From NCBI GenBank assembly GCA_964531385.1, contig CAZHGC010000005.1:1-64000 (forward strand): DNA of 64,000 bases. Reading direction: 5' to 3'. Under the pieces are notes generated by a model. It saw only the letters and a program-made list of their open reading frames with translations. It was not told the DNA's origin and ran no database searches. The position numbers and the translations under genes are program-made. The DNA comes from MGBC114079 sp964531385. Lineage in GTDB: Bacteria > Bacillota > Clostridia > Lachnospirales > CAG-274. Below are positions 17,722 to 27,358 of this stretch, piece by piece (the first letter of the stretch is position 1; each line of letters opens with the position of its first letter).

Positions 17722-18597
17722 TTATAAATCCCATAAATTTAATTGAACTTGATTGCTTTTTTCTTCAAAAGTTGTTAGATAATTGAATATTTGGTTATTA
17801 TCGTAAATTATGCTGTTTTCTTGGCATTTATTGTGGAAAAGTTTCATTAAATCATTATTATTTGGGCTTGTCAATATGTATTGATTTGCATATGTTTTTA
17901 TATATTTTTCCTTTAAAGTTGGAAAAAAGCGGTCTAAATTTTTATAGAAATATTCACGATTTCCCTCTCTCAAAGTTACTCCCATTTCGAAACAAATTAT
18001 ACCATATACTTTTGCTTGGATACACATATCTAAAATTCCAGAAATGTTTTCCTTTGTGTCATTTATGAACGGCAATATCGGAGAGAGCCAAACAATGGTT
18101 GGTATTCCTGCTTTATTTAATTGTTTTAAGGCTTCGAAGCGTTCTTTTGTTGTTGAGACGTTTGGTTCAATTTTTTTACACAAATCTTCGTCATAAGTTG
18201 TTAGTGTCATTTGAACAACACATTTTGTGCGTTCGTTTATTTTTTTTAATAAATCTATATCACGTAAAACTCGATTTGATTTTGTTATTAATGTTATTCC
18301 AAATCCGTATTTGTATATTAAATTCAATGATTTTTGAACGCTTTTTATTTCTTCTTCCAACGGGATATAGGGGTCGGTCATTGCACCTGTTCCTATCATA
18401 CATTTTTTTCGTTTTTTCTTTAATGCAATTTCTAAAAGTTCAATTGCGTTTTCTTTAATTTCTATATCTTCAAAGTTGTGATTCATATTATAGCATTTAC
18501 TTCGAGAATCGCAGTATATGCAACCATGCGAGCAACCTCGATATAAATTCATTCCGTTTTTTGAGGATAATATTCCTTTTGCTTTGACGAAGTGCAT
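17722..18597 (-). CDS. radical SAM protein, SPL-like family
   Basis: 291 residues. The iron-sulfur motif CSHGCIYC (Cys22, 26, 29) lies near the N-terminus in the context YRGCSHGCIYCD, which is typical of the spore-photoproduct-lyase-like radical SAM group (Rv2578c type). It then has GTGAMTDPYIPLE and TKSNRVLRDIDLL, features of the same group. The N-terminal DNA-photolesion part of true SplB is lacking. Its substrate is unknown. AAGGAG precedes the ATG. It ends about 205 bases upstream of the sulP start. Confidence 0.8.
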   Translation of the reverse strand: MHFVKAKGILSSKNGMNLYRGCSHGCIYCDSRSKCYNMNHNFEDIEIKENAIELLEIALKKKRKKCMIGTGAMTDPYIPLEEEIKSVQKSLNLIYKYGFGITLITKSNRVLRDIDLLKKINERTKCVVQMTLTTYDEDLCKKIEPNVSTTKERFEALKQLNKAGIPTIVWLSPILPFINDTKENISGILDMCIQAKVYGIICFEMGVTLREGNREYFYKNLDRFFPTLKEKYIKTYANQYILTSPNNNDLMKLFHNKCQENSIIYDNNQIFNYLTTFEEKSNQVQLNLWDL

Positions 18598-18679
18598 TTT
18601 TTTCTCCTTTTTGTAAATATCTATTATTTTAACGATTTGTTTTGAACGTGTGAGAGGGGTATTTTGAAAAATTTAATAT

Positions 18680-18716
18680 TAAAAAGGGGAGTGAATTTTT
18701 ATTTTCACACCCCCGT
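18680..18716 (-). terminator. terminator after spoVT
   Basis: On the minus strand a GGGGGTGTGAA / TTCACTCCCC stem is followed by TTTTTAAT. Confidence 0.8.
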
Positions 18717-18735
18717 TAAGCTTTTATACAGTGCA

Positions 18736-19281
18736 TTATTGTTCCATTTGCTTTCCCAAAAAGCCGGAAGCTGTTTGAGCAAGCTTTTGTTCAATTTCTC
18801 CCATTTTTTTGTTGTCGGAAAGCATAACAACAGCCCCCAAAACATCGCCTTCTGAAATGATTGGCGTAATAAGTTCATGGTTATAAACAGATTCGTTATC
18901 GTCTTCCAAAATCGGAACGAAATTTTTTTCTGTCCTTTCTGCAATGTGTGTACTTCTTGCGTTGATAACTTTTTCAAGTTCGCCGGAAATGTGTTTTTCC
19001 ATAAATTCTTTTTTTGCTCCGCCGGAAACAGCGATAATTTGGTCTTTATCAACTATGCAAGTTATATGTCCCGCATTTTGTGCAAGACTTTCTGCATATT
19101 CTTTTGCAAATGCACCAAGTTCGCCAATTGGAGAATATTTTTTTAAAATTATTTCTCCCTCTCGGTCGGTAAATATTTCAAGCGGGTCGCCTTCTCTTAT
19201 TCTTAATGTTCTTCTTATTTCTTTTGGGATAACAACTCTTCCCAAATCATCTATTCTTCTGACAATACCTGTCGCTTTCAA
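18736..19281 (-). CDS. spoVT: stage V sporulation protein T
   Basis: 181 residues. An AbrB-type swapped-hairpin DNA-binding domain (TGIVRRIDDLGRVVIPKEIRRTLRI, in part) fills residues 1-50, followed by a GAF-like domain to the C-terminus. Length and sequence are those of SpoVT, a forespore-specific regulator of sigma-G genes. GGAGGTAAT precedes the ATG. Its presence is the clearest sign that the organism is an endospore former. It has its own terminator. Confidence 0.95.
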   Translation of the reverse strand: MKATGIVRRIDDLGRVVIPKEIRRTLRIREGDPLEIFTDREGEIILKKYSPIGELGAFAKEYAESLAQNAGHITCIVDKDQIIAVSGGAKKEFMEKHISGELEKVINARSTHIAERTEKNFVPILEDDNESVYNHELITPIISEGDVLGAVVMLSDNKKMGEIEQKLAQTASGFLGKQMEQ

Positions 19282-19387
19282 AAATATTACCTCCTAAAAT
19301 TTAAGAATGTATGTCTATTATTTCTTTTATAAGAATTTTTATACTATTTTGTAAAGAAATAATATATGGGAAAAACAACTTTAAATT

Positions 19388-20245
19388 TTAGTTGAAGAGC
19401 ATATTTATTATATAGTCGTTTTTTATTTGCAAATTGTTATGAAATTTTATGCAAGCGGTTTTGTTTGACGATTTTTTGTAGTATGAAACAATTATTTTTT
19501 TTGTGTTGCCGAAATAATTTGATATATTTGTGCATAGAGCATCTTTTGCTTTTATATTTTTGAAACAGATTTCTTGAATTTGGATATTTTGTTCATTCCA
19601 AACAAAGGCATATGACAGGAGTTCGTTTTTTTCATTATAAAGGCAGAAACAAGCACCGTCCAAATTGTTAAACATATTTATTTGAGTTTCCCAATAATTT
19701 TTTGAACGAATAATATAGTCTGTGTTTAAAGATTTCAGAAAATCCGAATATAAGATATCCATATTTTGTATATCTGATTTATCAGCTTTTTTTAAAATAA
19801 AATTTGAATATTTTTTTTGCTGAGGAGGATTTTCTAAATTAAAATACTCTTCGATTGATGAAGATGTTGGAATGTAGTTGAAGTTTTTGTAAAATTCAAA
19901 TAAAGTGTTGTTTTCCGGTATGAGAATTGAAATGTTTATTCCTCTTTTTTTATCATTTGAAAAAGATTGGTTTAATAATTTTGTCATTATGCCTTTTTTT
20001 CTGTGGTTTGGGTGGGTGCAAGCACCGTATATATAGGTTGTTTTTCCCGAATTTTTAAAATTGAAATTGAGTTCTTGAAGCATTGAATAAATTATTCCGT
20101 TTTTTGTGTAAATAAGCGTTTTCTCCGGCGAGAAAATGTTTTTGAAATACCATTTTGAAAATTCAGGAGAGTTTGGAAAACATAAATTCCATAGGTTTAT
20201 AATTTCTTTGGTATTTTCGTTTGTTGCATAAAGAATTTCTGACAT
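19388..20245 (-). CDS. GNAT family N-acetyltransferase
   Basis: 285 residues. The GNAT acetyl-CoA loop is visible around residues 70-90 (YGACTHPNHRKKGIM), and the second half is a divergent GNAT-like or Eis-like domain. The acceptor is unknown. AAGGAG precedes the ATG. It is the last gene of a three-gene minus-strand operon with DUF2156 and EamA genes, 51 bases after the DUF2156 stop. Confidence 0.75.
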   Translation of the reverse strand: MSEILYATNENTKEIINLWNLCFPNSPEFSKWYFKNIFSPEKTLIYTKNGIIYSMLQELNFNFKNSGKTTYIYGACTHPNHRKKGIMTKLLNQSFSNDKKRGINISILIPENNTLFEFYKNFNYIPTSSSIEEYFNLENPPQQKKYSNFILKKADKSDIQNMDILYSDFLKSLNTDYIIRSKNYWETQINMFNNLDGACFCLYNEKNELLSYAFVWNEQNIQIQEICFKNIKAKDALCTNISNYFGNTKKIIVSYYKKSSNKTACIKFHNNLQIKNDYIINMLFN

Positions 20246-20296
20246 AGTTTGCTCCTTTATAAAAATTTGTTAAAGCAACGCAAATGGTTTGAACAA

Positions 20297-21211
20297 TTAA
20301 AGAGTTGTGTTGTTATTTTTTAGCATTACGTTATAATTTTTGCTTAACATAACAGGTTTATATGATAATTTTACTTTTCGCAAACCTTCTATGTCCAAAT
20401 CTTCTTCTCGGTTCACATATTTTATATTTTTGAAATTTCTTTTTGCAAATTCGTTGTTTATCATTTGATAGGCACCGTTTATTGTATGTTCTGCTTTTTC
20501 TATTTGAATTGTGAATGTATCGTTTGAGCTTTGGCTTGCAATTGTGAAAGCAATTATATTTCCGTCCAAACGAAGAACGCCACCTTTTAAATCGAGTTTT
20601 TCATAATTTTTCAGAGCAAGAGCTATTGCTGATGTTTCCAGAAAAATTTCGTTATCATCATTTTCACGATATTTTGCACACCAATTTAAATGATATTGAA
20701 AAACTTCTTGAATATTATCTTTTGTGATATTTTCGTAAGACCAGCGATTTTCATAATTTTGCTTAAATCGATTTATAAAATTTCTTTTGGAATGAAATTT
20801 TTTTCCTTTTAAATTTATTAAATCATCGGCAAGATAAATATAATTGGCGTATTCTCTAAATTCTTCAAAAATGAACATATTTGGCATTTCTGTTTCAATT
20901 TGATTTTTTATTTTTTCGGGAACAGATGTTAATATAAACGGAATTTCAAGTTTTTTTGAATCGTTTATAATTAAATTTAATGCCTCTTTTAAACTGCTTT
21001 TGCCTATTGGAACAAAATATAATTCGTTCCATTCGGCTTGTGCATCAACTCGCATAAACAATGTATCGTTTTGTATGCAATATGATGTTGGGTAGGTGTG
21101 CTGCCAAATGAATAGGTCTGTAAAACAATAGTCGCACAGAAAAAAGTTTTCGCTTTTTAAAAATTGGTCAATTATATTTTTATCAGCTATTGTTATTTTT
21201 TTAAATTGCAA
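20297..21211 (-). CDS. DUF2156 protein (lysyl-PG-synthase C-domain-like)
   Basis: 304 residues. It resembles the DUF2156 family: a double GNAT fold related to the soluble domain of phosphatidylglycerol lysyltransferase and to FemABX aminoacyl-transferases. Visible landmarks are FIWQHTYPTSYC near residue 35 and KKFHSKRNFINRFKQNY mid-protein. There are no membrane segments. The TTG start has AAAGGA eight bases upstream and begins five bases after the EamA stop. The known relatives transfer amino acids from tRNA to lipids or wall peptides; this one's substrate is not known. Confidence 0.8.
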   Translation of the reverse strand: MQFKKITIADKNIIDQFLKSENFFLCDYCFTDLFIWQHTYPTSYCIQNDTLFMRVDAQAEWNELYFVPIGKSSLKEALNLIINDSKKLEIPFILTSVPEKIKNQIETEMPNMFIFEEFREYANYIYLADDLINLKGKKFHSKRNFINRFKQNYENRWSYENITKDNIQEVFQYHLNWCAKYRENDDNEIFLETSAIALALKNYEKLDLKGGVLRLDGNIIAFTIASQSSNDTFTIQIEKAEHTINGAYQMINNEFAKRNFKNIKYVNREEDLDIEGLRKVKLSYKPVMLSKNYNVMLKNNNTTL

Positions 21212-21216
21212 AATAA

Positions 21217-22188
21217 TTATCCTTTCTGATTTGTAGATTTTCTTATATTCACTATAAGTATTCCTAAACTAACCAAAAATAATGCTCCGAAAGTTTTCAA
21301 ATCAAATATATCTTCGCCTAAAAGTATTCCGGAGAGAATTACCCCGAAAATTGGATTTAAAAAGCCATATATTGAAATTTTGCCAACAAAATTGTATTTT
21401 AAAAGCTCTGCCCAAAGCGAAAAAGCTATTGCTGACAAAAGCGAAAGATACAATAAAATTAATAATGGATAGTATGTTTCAATATTTGAAAATGCAAAAT
21501 TTGGAATTGACAATTTGCCACCTGTTAATGCACCGACAATAATTAAAATTAATCCGCCAAAGCCAAGCTGATAGCCTGTTAACATTGCAGGGTCGGAATT
21601 CTTTGATATAAATTTTGTTATTATTGAACCGGAAGCAAAAGAGAGGGCAGCCAAAATCATAAAGCCTTCGCCTGTTAGAGAAAAGCTCATATCTAAGCCT
21701 TCGCCTGTTAGATTACACAAAATTACACCACCAAAGCCAAGCAAACAGCCTATAATCTTTTTTAATGTCAGTTTATCATTTTTTAAAAAAATGTGTGCAA
21801 GTATTACAGCAAAAAAGTTTCCTATTGAATTGATGATTGATCCTTTTACACCAGAAAGGCTGGTTAAGCTTATATAAAAAAGTATGTATTGCAATGCGGT
21901 TTGCGTTGCTCCCAACAATGCTATTCCGGGAATTTCTTTTTTATTCGGAATTACTATTTTTTTTAACATAACAGACCTAAAAATTATTGTTAGAGCACCG
22001 GCAAGAAAAAAACGGGAACCGGCGAATAACATTTGTGACGGTGTATCGGAGATATTAAATGCGGTGTAACCTATTTTTATTACGGGAATTGCACTTCCCC
22101 ACAATGCTGTACAAAGAACGGCTATTAAAATTATATTAACCGGTCGTTTGAAAAAATTGTTTTCATTTGAAGTTTTTGTAGTATTCAT
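21217..22188 (-). CDS. DMT superfamily transporter (EamA family)
   Basis: 323 residues with about ten membrane helices in two EamA repeats; the first begins with ALWGSAIPVIKIGY and the second with SLLSAIAFSLWAELLKYN. Such proteins export or import small metabolites. GAGG precedes the ATG and a strong promoter lies upstream. It is the first gene of the operon with DUF2156 and GNAT genes, so the three may modify and move a shared amino-acid-like compound (inference). Confidence 0.85.
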   Translation of the reverse strand: MNTTKTSNENNFFKRPVNIILIAVLCTALWGSAIPVIKIGYTAFNISDTPSQMLFAGSRFFLAGALTIIFRSVMLKKIVIPNKKEIPGIALLGATQTALQYILFYISLTSLSGVKGSIINSIGNFFAVILAHIFLKNDKLTLKKIIGCLLGFGGVILCNLTGEGLDMSFSLTGEGFMILAALSFASGSIITKFISKNSDPAMLTGYQLGFGGLILIIVGALTGGKLSIPNFAFSNIETYYPLLILLYLSLLSAIAFSLWAELLKYNFVGKISIYGFLNPIFGVILSGILLGEDIFDLKTFGALFLVSLGILIVNIRKSTNQKG

Positions 22189-22222
22189 TTCTTTTCCTCG
22201 CTATACAATATTTTTAATTAAC

Positions 22223-22251
22223 ATTATACAATTTTTATTAAAAATAGACAA
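22223..22251 (-). promoter_or_regulatory. sigma-A promoter of the EamA operon
   Basis: On the minus strand TTGTCT, a 17-base spacer, then TATAAT. It lies 35 bases upstream of the start codon. Confidence 0.8.
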
Positions 22252-22441
22252 GTCGTTTTTTTCAAAATTATATAATTATTGATTTGGAAAAAATGTTTTG
22301 AAGTTTGTTATTATGTTAATCTTAAAATTTTTATTTTAGAATATTTTTTTTATTTTAGAGAAAAATAATTTTAACTGTATAAAAGCAGTTGCAGAATGTT
22401 ATGGAGATTTGATTAATATAGAATTGGGAGGACTTAAACTT

Positions 22442-23035
22442 ATGGAAACAAGTTTTGAAAAAAGTTGTACAAGGGAAAATCTTATGCGAGCATTTGCCGG
22501 AGAAAGTCAGGCAAGAAACAGATATACTTTTGCTGCTCAAAAAGCAAAAGAAGAAAAGCTTCACGTTATTGAAACAATTTTTACATTTACGGCACATCAA
22601 GAAAGGTCTCACGCAAAAGTTTTTTATGATTTTTTAAAAGAGGAGGCAGGTAAAAACATAAATGTTGACGGAAATTATCCTGTTGATATTTATGAGAAAA
22701 TTCCAGACCTTTTGAGGGCGGCTCAGCATAATGAATATCAAGAATTTGAAAATGATTATAAAAACTTTGCTCAAATTGCAAATGAAGAGGGGTTTGTTGG
22801 AATTTCGAAAATTTTTAATATGATTGCAGAAGTTGAAAAAACACATGGAGAGAGATTTGGATATTTTGCAGACCTTTTGGAACAAGGAAAACTCTTTGTT
22901 TCAGATGTTGAAACAACGTGGGTTTGTCTTAATTGCGGGCATATTTATAAAGGTAAAGAGGCTTTGGCGATGTGTCCGATTTGCAAGCACGACAGAGGAT
23001 TCTTTATAAGGCTTGAATTGTCGCCGTTTAAATAA
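22442..23035 (+). CDS. rbr: rubrerythrin
   Basis: 197 residues. The four-helix diiron domain contains FAGESQARNRY and AHQERSHAK with the iron-binding glutamates and histidine, and later a VEKTHGERF helix. A C-terminal rubredoxin-like domain has CLNCGHI and CPIC, a four-cysteine iron site. It reduces hydrogen peroxide to water and is a typical oxygen-defence enzyme of anaerobes. The start is the ATG ten bases after GGAGG; an in-frame upstream ATG is not used. It is divergent from the EamA operon. Confidence 0.93.
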   Translation: METSFEKSCTRENLMRAFAGESQARNRYTFAAQKAKEEKLHVIETIFTFTAHQERSHAKVFYDFLKEEAGKNINVDGNYPVDIYEKIPDLLRAAQHNEYQEFENDYKNFAQIANEEGFVGISKIFNMIAEVEKTHGERFGYFADLLEQGKLFVSDVETTWVCLNCGHIYKGKEALAMCPICKHDRGFFIRLELSPFK

Positions 23036-23068
23036 TTGACATTTTTTTATTTGCGGTTTATAAAAAAA

Positions 23069-23106
23069 TGGGTGTGAAGTTGGAAATTTTCACACCCACG
23101 TTTTTA
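23069..23106. terminator. terminator between rubrerythrin and VanW genes
   Basis: TGGGTGTGAA pairs with TTCACACCCA, followed by TTTTTAT on the plus strand. It lies between convergent genes. The stem closely resembles the spoVT terminator. Confidence 0.85.
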
Positions 23107-23113
23107 TATTGTT

Positions 23114-24718
23114 CTACATTGGAGCATTTATGCTATCTTGCTGAGAAACTGTTATTTCTTCGATGACTGCTGGATTATTTGTTACGGGAGCGGTTTCAAC
23201 AGGAGTTTTTTTAGGTTGTTTTTTTGGAACTTCTGCTGCTTTTGTTGTTGTTTCTTTTGGTATGCTTGGAACAGCATTTGTTGTTGTTTCAACGGGAGTT
23301 TCGGTTGTTGTAGTTGATGTTGAATCTGTTGTAACTATTAAATTTCCGTTGCTGTCAACGTTTTTGTATACACTTTTTGCAAGATAGATTTTTTCGACGA
23401 ATTTTCCATCTTGATATACATATTTGTATGTTTTATATGATTTTCCGTCGAACACACTTTTAAAATCGAGAGTTCTACCTTTTGAGTGTTCTTCTTTTCC
23501 ATAGATTGTTATAATAACCTGATTGCTTGTTAGAGCACTTTCTATATATATTGGTATTGAAAAATTATTTTTAAATTTAAAATCGATATAATTGCCGGCA
23601 AGAGTTGCATCGAAACCTCTTGGAACATAGCCAACGGTTAGGGAATGGTTTGCACGTTCAACAACTTCAAGTTCGGCACGCAAAACGGCATTGTACAATG
23701 TTGAGGAAACCTGACAAACTCCTCCGCCGTAATCTTCGGAAAGTTTTCCGTTTATATAAGCTCCTGCAAGTTTGTAGCCGTTTTTTGGTGTGCTTTCGCC
23801 AAAGCAGTCATTTGTTGAAAAAACTTCGCCGGGATAGAGAACTGTTCCGTTTAAACGAGAAGCGGCAACTCGCATGTTAATAACTCTACCCGAACTGCCG
23901 CTTCCTCTATAATTTGTTGAATATTTTCCTATTACATCGCCAATTTGCGAAAGCTGTTCAGACGTAACTTTCGCCTGAACGTCTTTCGCAGGGGCATCAA
24001 CAACTTCTTTTGTTGGTGCATAAATAAGCGTTCCATCTCCTTGATTAATTTCGACAAACTCAACGACTATGTCAACTGCTCTGTCTAAATCCAATTCACG
24101 TCCTTTTGTTTCGGTTACAACAACAAATTGACCGTTTTCTTTTTTGATTGTTGCATTTTTGGGTTCGATATATACTTTATCTTTGAGTGTTTCAAGTTGA
24201 GTTCGAATTGTTTCTTTAACTTCATCGGACAGATGCCCGTCTTCGTTTAAGAAGTTTGCATCGAAAGAATAGGGCGAGCCTAATTTTAGAGTTTCATATT
24301 TTTCGTATCTTTCTTCGATGCTTAAATCGCTTTCACGTCCGTAGTTATAGGCTTGTTCAACAGCGGTTTCAAGGTCACACTTTATTCCGAGCTGTCCGTA
24401 TGTAAAGTCGTAGATGTCATCATCAACAGCGAAGGAAATTTTGTTTTGAGAAAAAGGCTCTTGCAAATCTTTTTCGAGTTTTTTTAGGGCATCTTCTTTC
24501 TTTAAACCGCCAACATTTATATCGTTTACCAGTACATTTGGATAGATTGTATCTGTATCAAGAGTGTCTCTCATTTCTTTTGTGTTAAAGTAGTTTATGG
24601 CAAAAACTATTGCAGCACCAACTATAACAATGCCTATAATAAGGGCAACGATAATTTTGACAAGTTTGTTATTGTTTGAGGCTGCCGCAGAATTTCTGTT
24701 TGTGCGACTTTTTTTCAT
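23114..24718 (-). CDS. VanW family protein with putative peptidoglycan-binding domain
   Basis: 534 residues. A Lys/Arg-rich N-terminus and one membrane anchor (about 20-45) are followed by a PG_binding_4-like region (about 60-240). Residues about 275-400 form a VanW domain, with RVAASRLNGTVLYPGEVFS and YGGGVCQVSSTLYNA, in part. The last ~70 residues are a Thr/Pro/Lys-rich tail, likely extended in the wall. These proteins are surface-exposed; the role of VanW is unresolved and its presence does not imply vancomycin resistance. GGAGGG precedes the ATG. Confidence 0.85.
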   Translation of the reverse strand: MKKSRTNRNSAAASNNNKLVKIIVALIIGIVIVGAAIVFAINYFNTKEMRDTLDTDTIYPNVLVNDINVGGLKKEDALKKLEKDLQEPFSQNKISFAVDDDIYDFTYGQLGIKCDLETAVEQAYNYGRESDLSIEERYEKYETLKLGSPYSFDANFLNEDGHLSDEVKETIRTQLETLKDKVYIEPKNATIKKENGQFVVVTETKGRELDLDRAVDIVVEFVEINQGDGTLIYAPTKEVVDAPAKDVQAKVTSEQLSQIGDVIGKYSTNYRGSGSSGRVINMRVAASRLNGTVLYPGEVFSTNDCFGESTPKNGYKLAGAYINGKLSEDYGGGVCQVSSTLYNAVLRAELEVVERANHSLTVGYVPRGFDATLAGNYIDFKFKNNFSIPIYIESALTSNQVIITIYGKEEHSKGRTLDFKSVFDGKSYKTYKYVYQDGKFVEKIYLAKSVYKNVDSNGNLIVTTDSTSTTTTETPVETTTNAVPSIPKETTTKAAEVPKKQPKKTPVETAPVTNNPAVIEEITVSQQDSINAPM

Positions 24719-24841
24719 TTTTTTAATCCCTCCATGAAGAAATCTTTATTTACAAGACATAAATTAATTATACAACAATAATAATAAAAAATCTACATTT
24801 TTTTTCATTATTCAAAATTTTTTTATTATAATTTTTATAAG

Positions 24842-25429
24842 TTATCGAGAACTGCCTTCTTTTATGCCTTCGGCTTTAAAAACCGATTTTATTGTTAAAA
24901 AAAATATTTTTAAATCGAGCGAAAAACATATATTTTTTGCATATTCGCCATCGAACTTTGCTTTTTCTTTGATTTCGAGTTCATCTCTGCCGTTTATTTG
25001 TGCCAATCCGGTTAAACCGGGCAAGCAACTGTTTGCGGAAAGTTTTTCTCGTTCGGCTATGAGGTCATATTGATTCCAAAGGGCAGGTCTTGGACCGATT
25101 ATGCTCATATCACCTTTTAAAATATTTAAAAGTTGTGGAAGTTCATCTATGCTTGTTTTTCTGAAAAATGCTCCGGACTTTGTTATATAACTTTGAGAGC
25201 CTTGCAAAAGATGAGTTGGAACATTTTTGGGTGTATCGTTTCGCATTGTTCTGAATTTATAAATAAAAAATTCTTTTTTTTCTTTTCCTATTCGTTTTTG
25301 TTTAAAAATTACCGGACCTTTTGATTCGCATTTTATGATGATTGCAACGATTAACATTGGAATTGCAAAAATTAAGAGGGCAAATAAGGACAGGAAAATA
25401 TCAAGAAATCTTTTAATATATTTATACAT
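24842..25429 (-). CDS. undecaprenyl-phosphate sugar transferase (bacterial sugar transferase family)
   Basis: 195 residues. One N-terminal membrane hairpin (KRFLDIFLSLFALLIFAIPM) is followed by the conserved catalytic core: KQKRIGKEKKEFFIYKFRTM, the IDELPQLLNILKGDMS stretch and GPRP. This short form is the monotopic phosphoglycosyl transferase class, which puts the first sugar-1-phosphate on undecaprenyl phosphate. It starts 11 bases after the dehydratase gene and is the last gene of the minus-strand polysaccharide operon. It could also prime the glycan of the 47-64 kb cluster, where no such enzyme is seen. Confidence 0.88.
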   Translation of the reverse strand: MYKYIKRFLDIFLSLFALLIFAIPMLIVAIIIKCESKGPVIFKQKRIGKEKKEFFIYKFRTMRNDTPKNVPTHLLQGSQSYITKSGAFFRKTSIDELPQLLNILKGDMSIIGPRPALWNQYDLIAEREKLSANSCLPGLTGLAQINGRDELEIKEKAKFDGEYAKNICFSLDLKIFFLTIKSVFKAEGIKEGSSR

Positions 25430-25440
25430 AAAATCCCTCG

Positions 25441-27336
25441 CTATTTAAAATTTGGCAAAATTTCGTGTAAAATTTTATAGACCTCGGAAGGGGTGTTATG
25501 GGCGGCAAAATTTAATTTTTTTAACTGTTGTTGGAATATTGAATAATCAATTTCAACAGGTTTTGTAATAAAAATTTTATTGTGATATGTTACGGTTAAA
25601 TTGTCTTTTTCTTCGTCCATAATGAGTTCTTCGTATAATTTTTCTCCCGGTCTTAAACCTGTATATATAATATCTATGTCTTTTCCCGGAATATATCCCG
25701 AAAGACGTATGAGATTTTTCGCCAAATCATTTATTTTTACAGGTTCGCCCATATCCAAAACAAAAATTCTTCCGCTCAAACCAATTCCGCCGGCTTGCAA
25801 AACAAGCCTTGCGGCTTCGGGAATTGTCATAAAATATCTGACAACTTCAGGGTCGGTTACTGTTACCGGACCGCCGTTTTCAATTTGTTTTTGGAAAATT
25901 GGAATTACACTTCCGTTGCTTCCGAGAACATTTCCGAAACGAACAGCCATAAATTTTGTTTTGCTGATTTTTGCTATGTGCTGAATTAAAAGTTCGGTAA
26001 TTCTTTTTGTTGCACCCATAACGTTTGTTGGATTTACCGCTTTATCGGTTGAAAGAAGAACAAATCTTTCAACATTGAATTTATCGGCAAATTCGGCAAC
26101 GTTTAACGTTCCGAAAACGTTGTTTTTAACGGCTTCTTCGGGGCAATTTTCCATTAGTGAAACATGTTTATGGGCTGCGGCATGGAAAACGGCGGCGGGC
26201 TTAAATTCGTTGAATATATTTTCAAGGCATTTTGTATCGGTTACGGAACCTATTTTTATTATAAATTCGGTTAAAGGATATTTATCTTTTAATTCGTTAT
26301 AAAGTTCGAAAGCTGAATTTTCGTATATGTCGAAAATTACAAGTTTTGAAGGATTGAATTTTGCAATTTGGCGACAAAGCTCGGAACCTATTGAGCCACC
26401 GCCTCCTGTAACCAACACAGTTTTTTTGTTTAAATAACCGGATATATTTTTAACATCGATATTTATTTCATCACGTGAAAGCAAATCGGCGATATTTATA
26501 TCCATAATTGAGTTTGAAATTCCGGTTGAAATATCGCTTATTGGCTGTATTTTCTTTAAAGCACATTCTGTTTTTGTGCATTGGTCTATAATTCTTCTTA
26601 ATTGAATATTTGTTGCTGTTGGAATTGCAATTATAATTTCATCGATATTATAGATTTTTGCAAGTTTTGGAATATCATCTGTTCCGCAAACAACACGTAT
26701 TCCCTTTATATTTGTGTTGTTTTTTTCAATGTCATCGTCAACAACAATTACGGGCAATCGGTCTTCATACATTGGTTCGTTTTTCATAATACGTTTTATT
26801 ACATCATTTCCTGAATTTCCCGCACCAATAATCATAACTCTTTTGTAGCCAACTTTTCGGCTTATGAAATGACCGAGATATGTGAAAAATCTTTTGACAA
26901 TTCTTCCACCAAATCTTGTTGAGATACAAAGGAAAATGTTTATAATTGCCGAAGTGAACAACATTCTTTTTGGCAAAATTAACAATTCTTTTTCTTCGAA
27001 AAGAATTGTATCAACGAAATACAACGCAATGAATATAATTGTGTTTGCGATTATCACTTTAAAAACATCTTCTATAGCGGCATATTCCCATAATTGAGAG
27101 TAAAATTTAAAAAATCCGTAAACAATCCAACAAATTATTGGAGCAAGAATAGTCATACATAAATACCAAATCCAGGCAGAATCGGGAACGCTTATTCTGA
27201 CTGCACCTGGAATGCTTCCGTCGAACCACATACCTATTCCCGCAAGTATTGAGAAATTTATGTATATGGCATCGAGAATAACATATAACACAGCTCGTCC
27301 GCCGTTTCTGCCGACGAAATCTTTAATATTACGCAT
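25441..27336 (-). CDS. membrane-bound nucleotide-sugar 4,6-dehydratase/epimerase (CapD/WbpM/PglF family)
   Basis: 631 residues. Four N-terminal membrane helices are followed by a CoA-binding-like Rossmann segment (GAGNSGNDVIKR, ~residue 175) and a catalytic SDR domain from about residue 300 (VTGGGGSIGSELC). The active site reads STDKAVNPTNVMGATKR: Met in place of Tyr, the S-M-K triad of WbpM/PglF-type UDP-GlcNAc 4,6-dehydratases. It makes a 4-keto-6-deoxy sugar that leads to diamino- or deoxy-amino sugars. No aminotransferase is nearby in the window. GGAGG precedes the ATG. Confidence 0.88.
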   Translation of the reverse strand: MRNIKDFVGRNGGRAVLYVILDAIYINFSILAGIGMWFDGSIPGAVRISVPDSAWIWYLCMTILAPIICWIVYGFFKFYSQLWEYAAIEDVFKVIIANTIIFIALYFVDTILFEEKELLILPKRMLFTSAIINIFLCISTRFGGRIVKRFFTYLGHFISRKVGYKRVMIIGAGNSGNDVIKRIMKNEPMYEDRLPVIVVDDDIEKNNTNIKGIRVVCGTDDIPKLAKIYNIDEIIIAIPTATNIQLRRIIDQCTKTECALKKIQPISDISTGISNSIMDINIADLLSRDEINIDVKNISGYLNKKTVLVTGGGGSIGSELCRQIAKFNPSKLVIFDIYENSAFELYNELKDKYPLTEFIIKIGSVTDTKCLENIFNEFKPAAVFHAAAHKHVSLMENCPEEAVKNNVFGTLNVAEFADKFNVERFVLLSTDKAVNPTNVMGATKRITELLIQHIAKISKTKFMAVRFGNVLGSNGSVIPIFQKQIENGGPVTVTDPEVVRYFMTIPEAARLVLQAGGIGLSGRIFVLDMGEPVKINDLAKNLIRLSGYIPGKDIDIIYTGLRPGEKLYEELIMDEEKDNLTVTYHNKIFITKPVEIDYSIFQQQLKKLNFAAHNTPSEVYKILHEILPNFK

Positions 27337-27358
27337 AACAATCCTCCGACACTATACT

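Noticed and set aside
22300..22330. PerR-like box upstream of rubrerythrin
   Set aside because: The A+T-rich dyad-like stretch does not fit the PerR consensus at enough positions.
23114..24718. Vancomycin resistance from the VanW-like gene
   Set aside because: VanW-family proteins are common in Clostridia outside van clusters; no vanHAX or vanRS genes are present.
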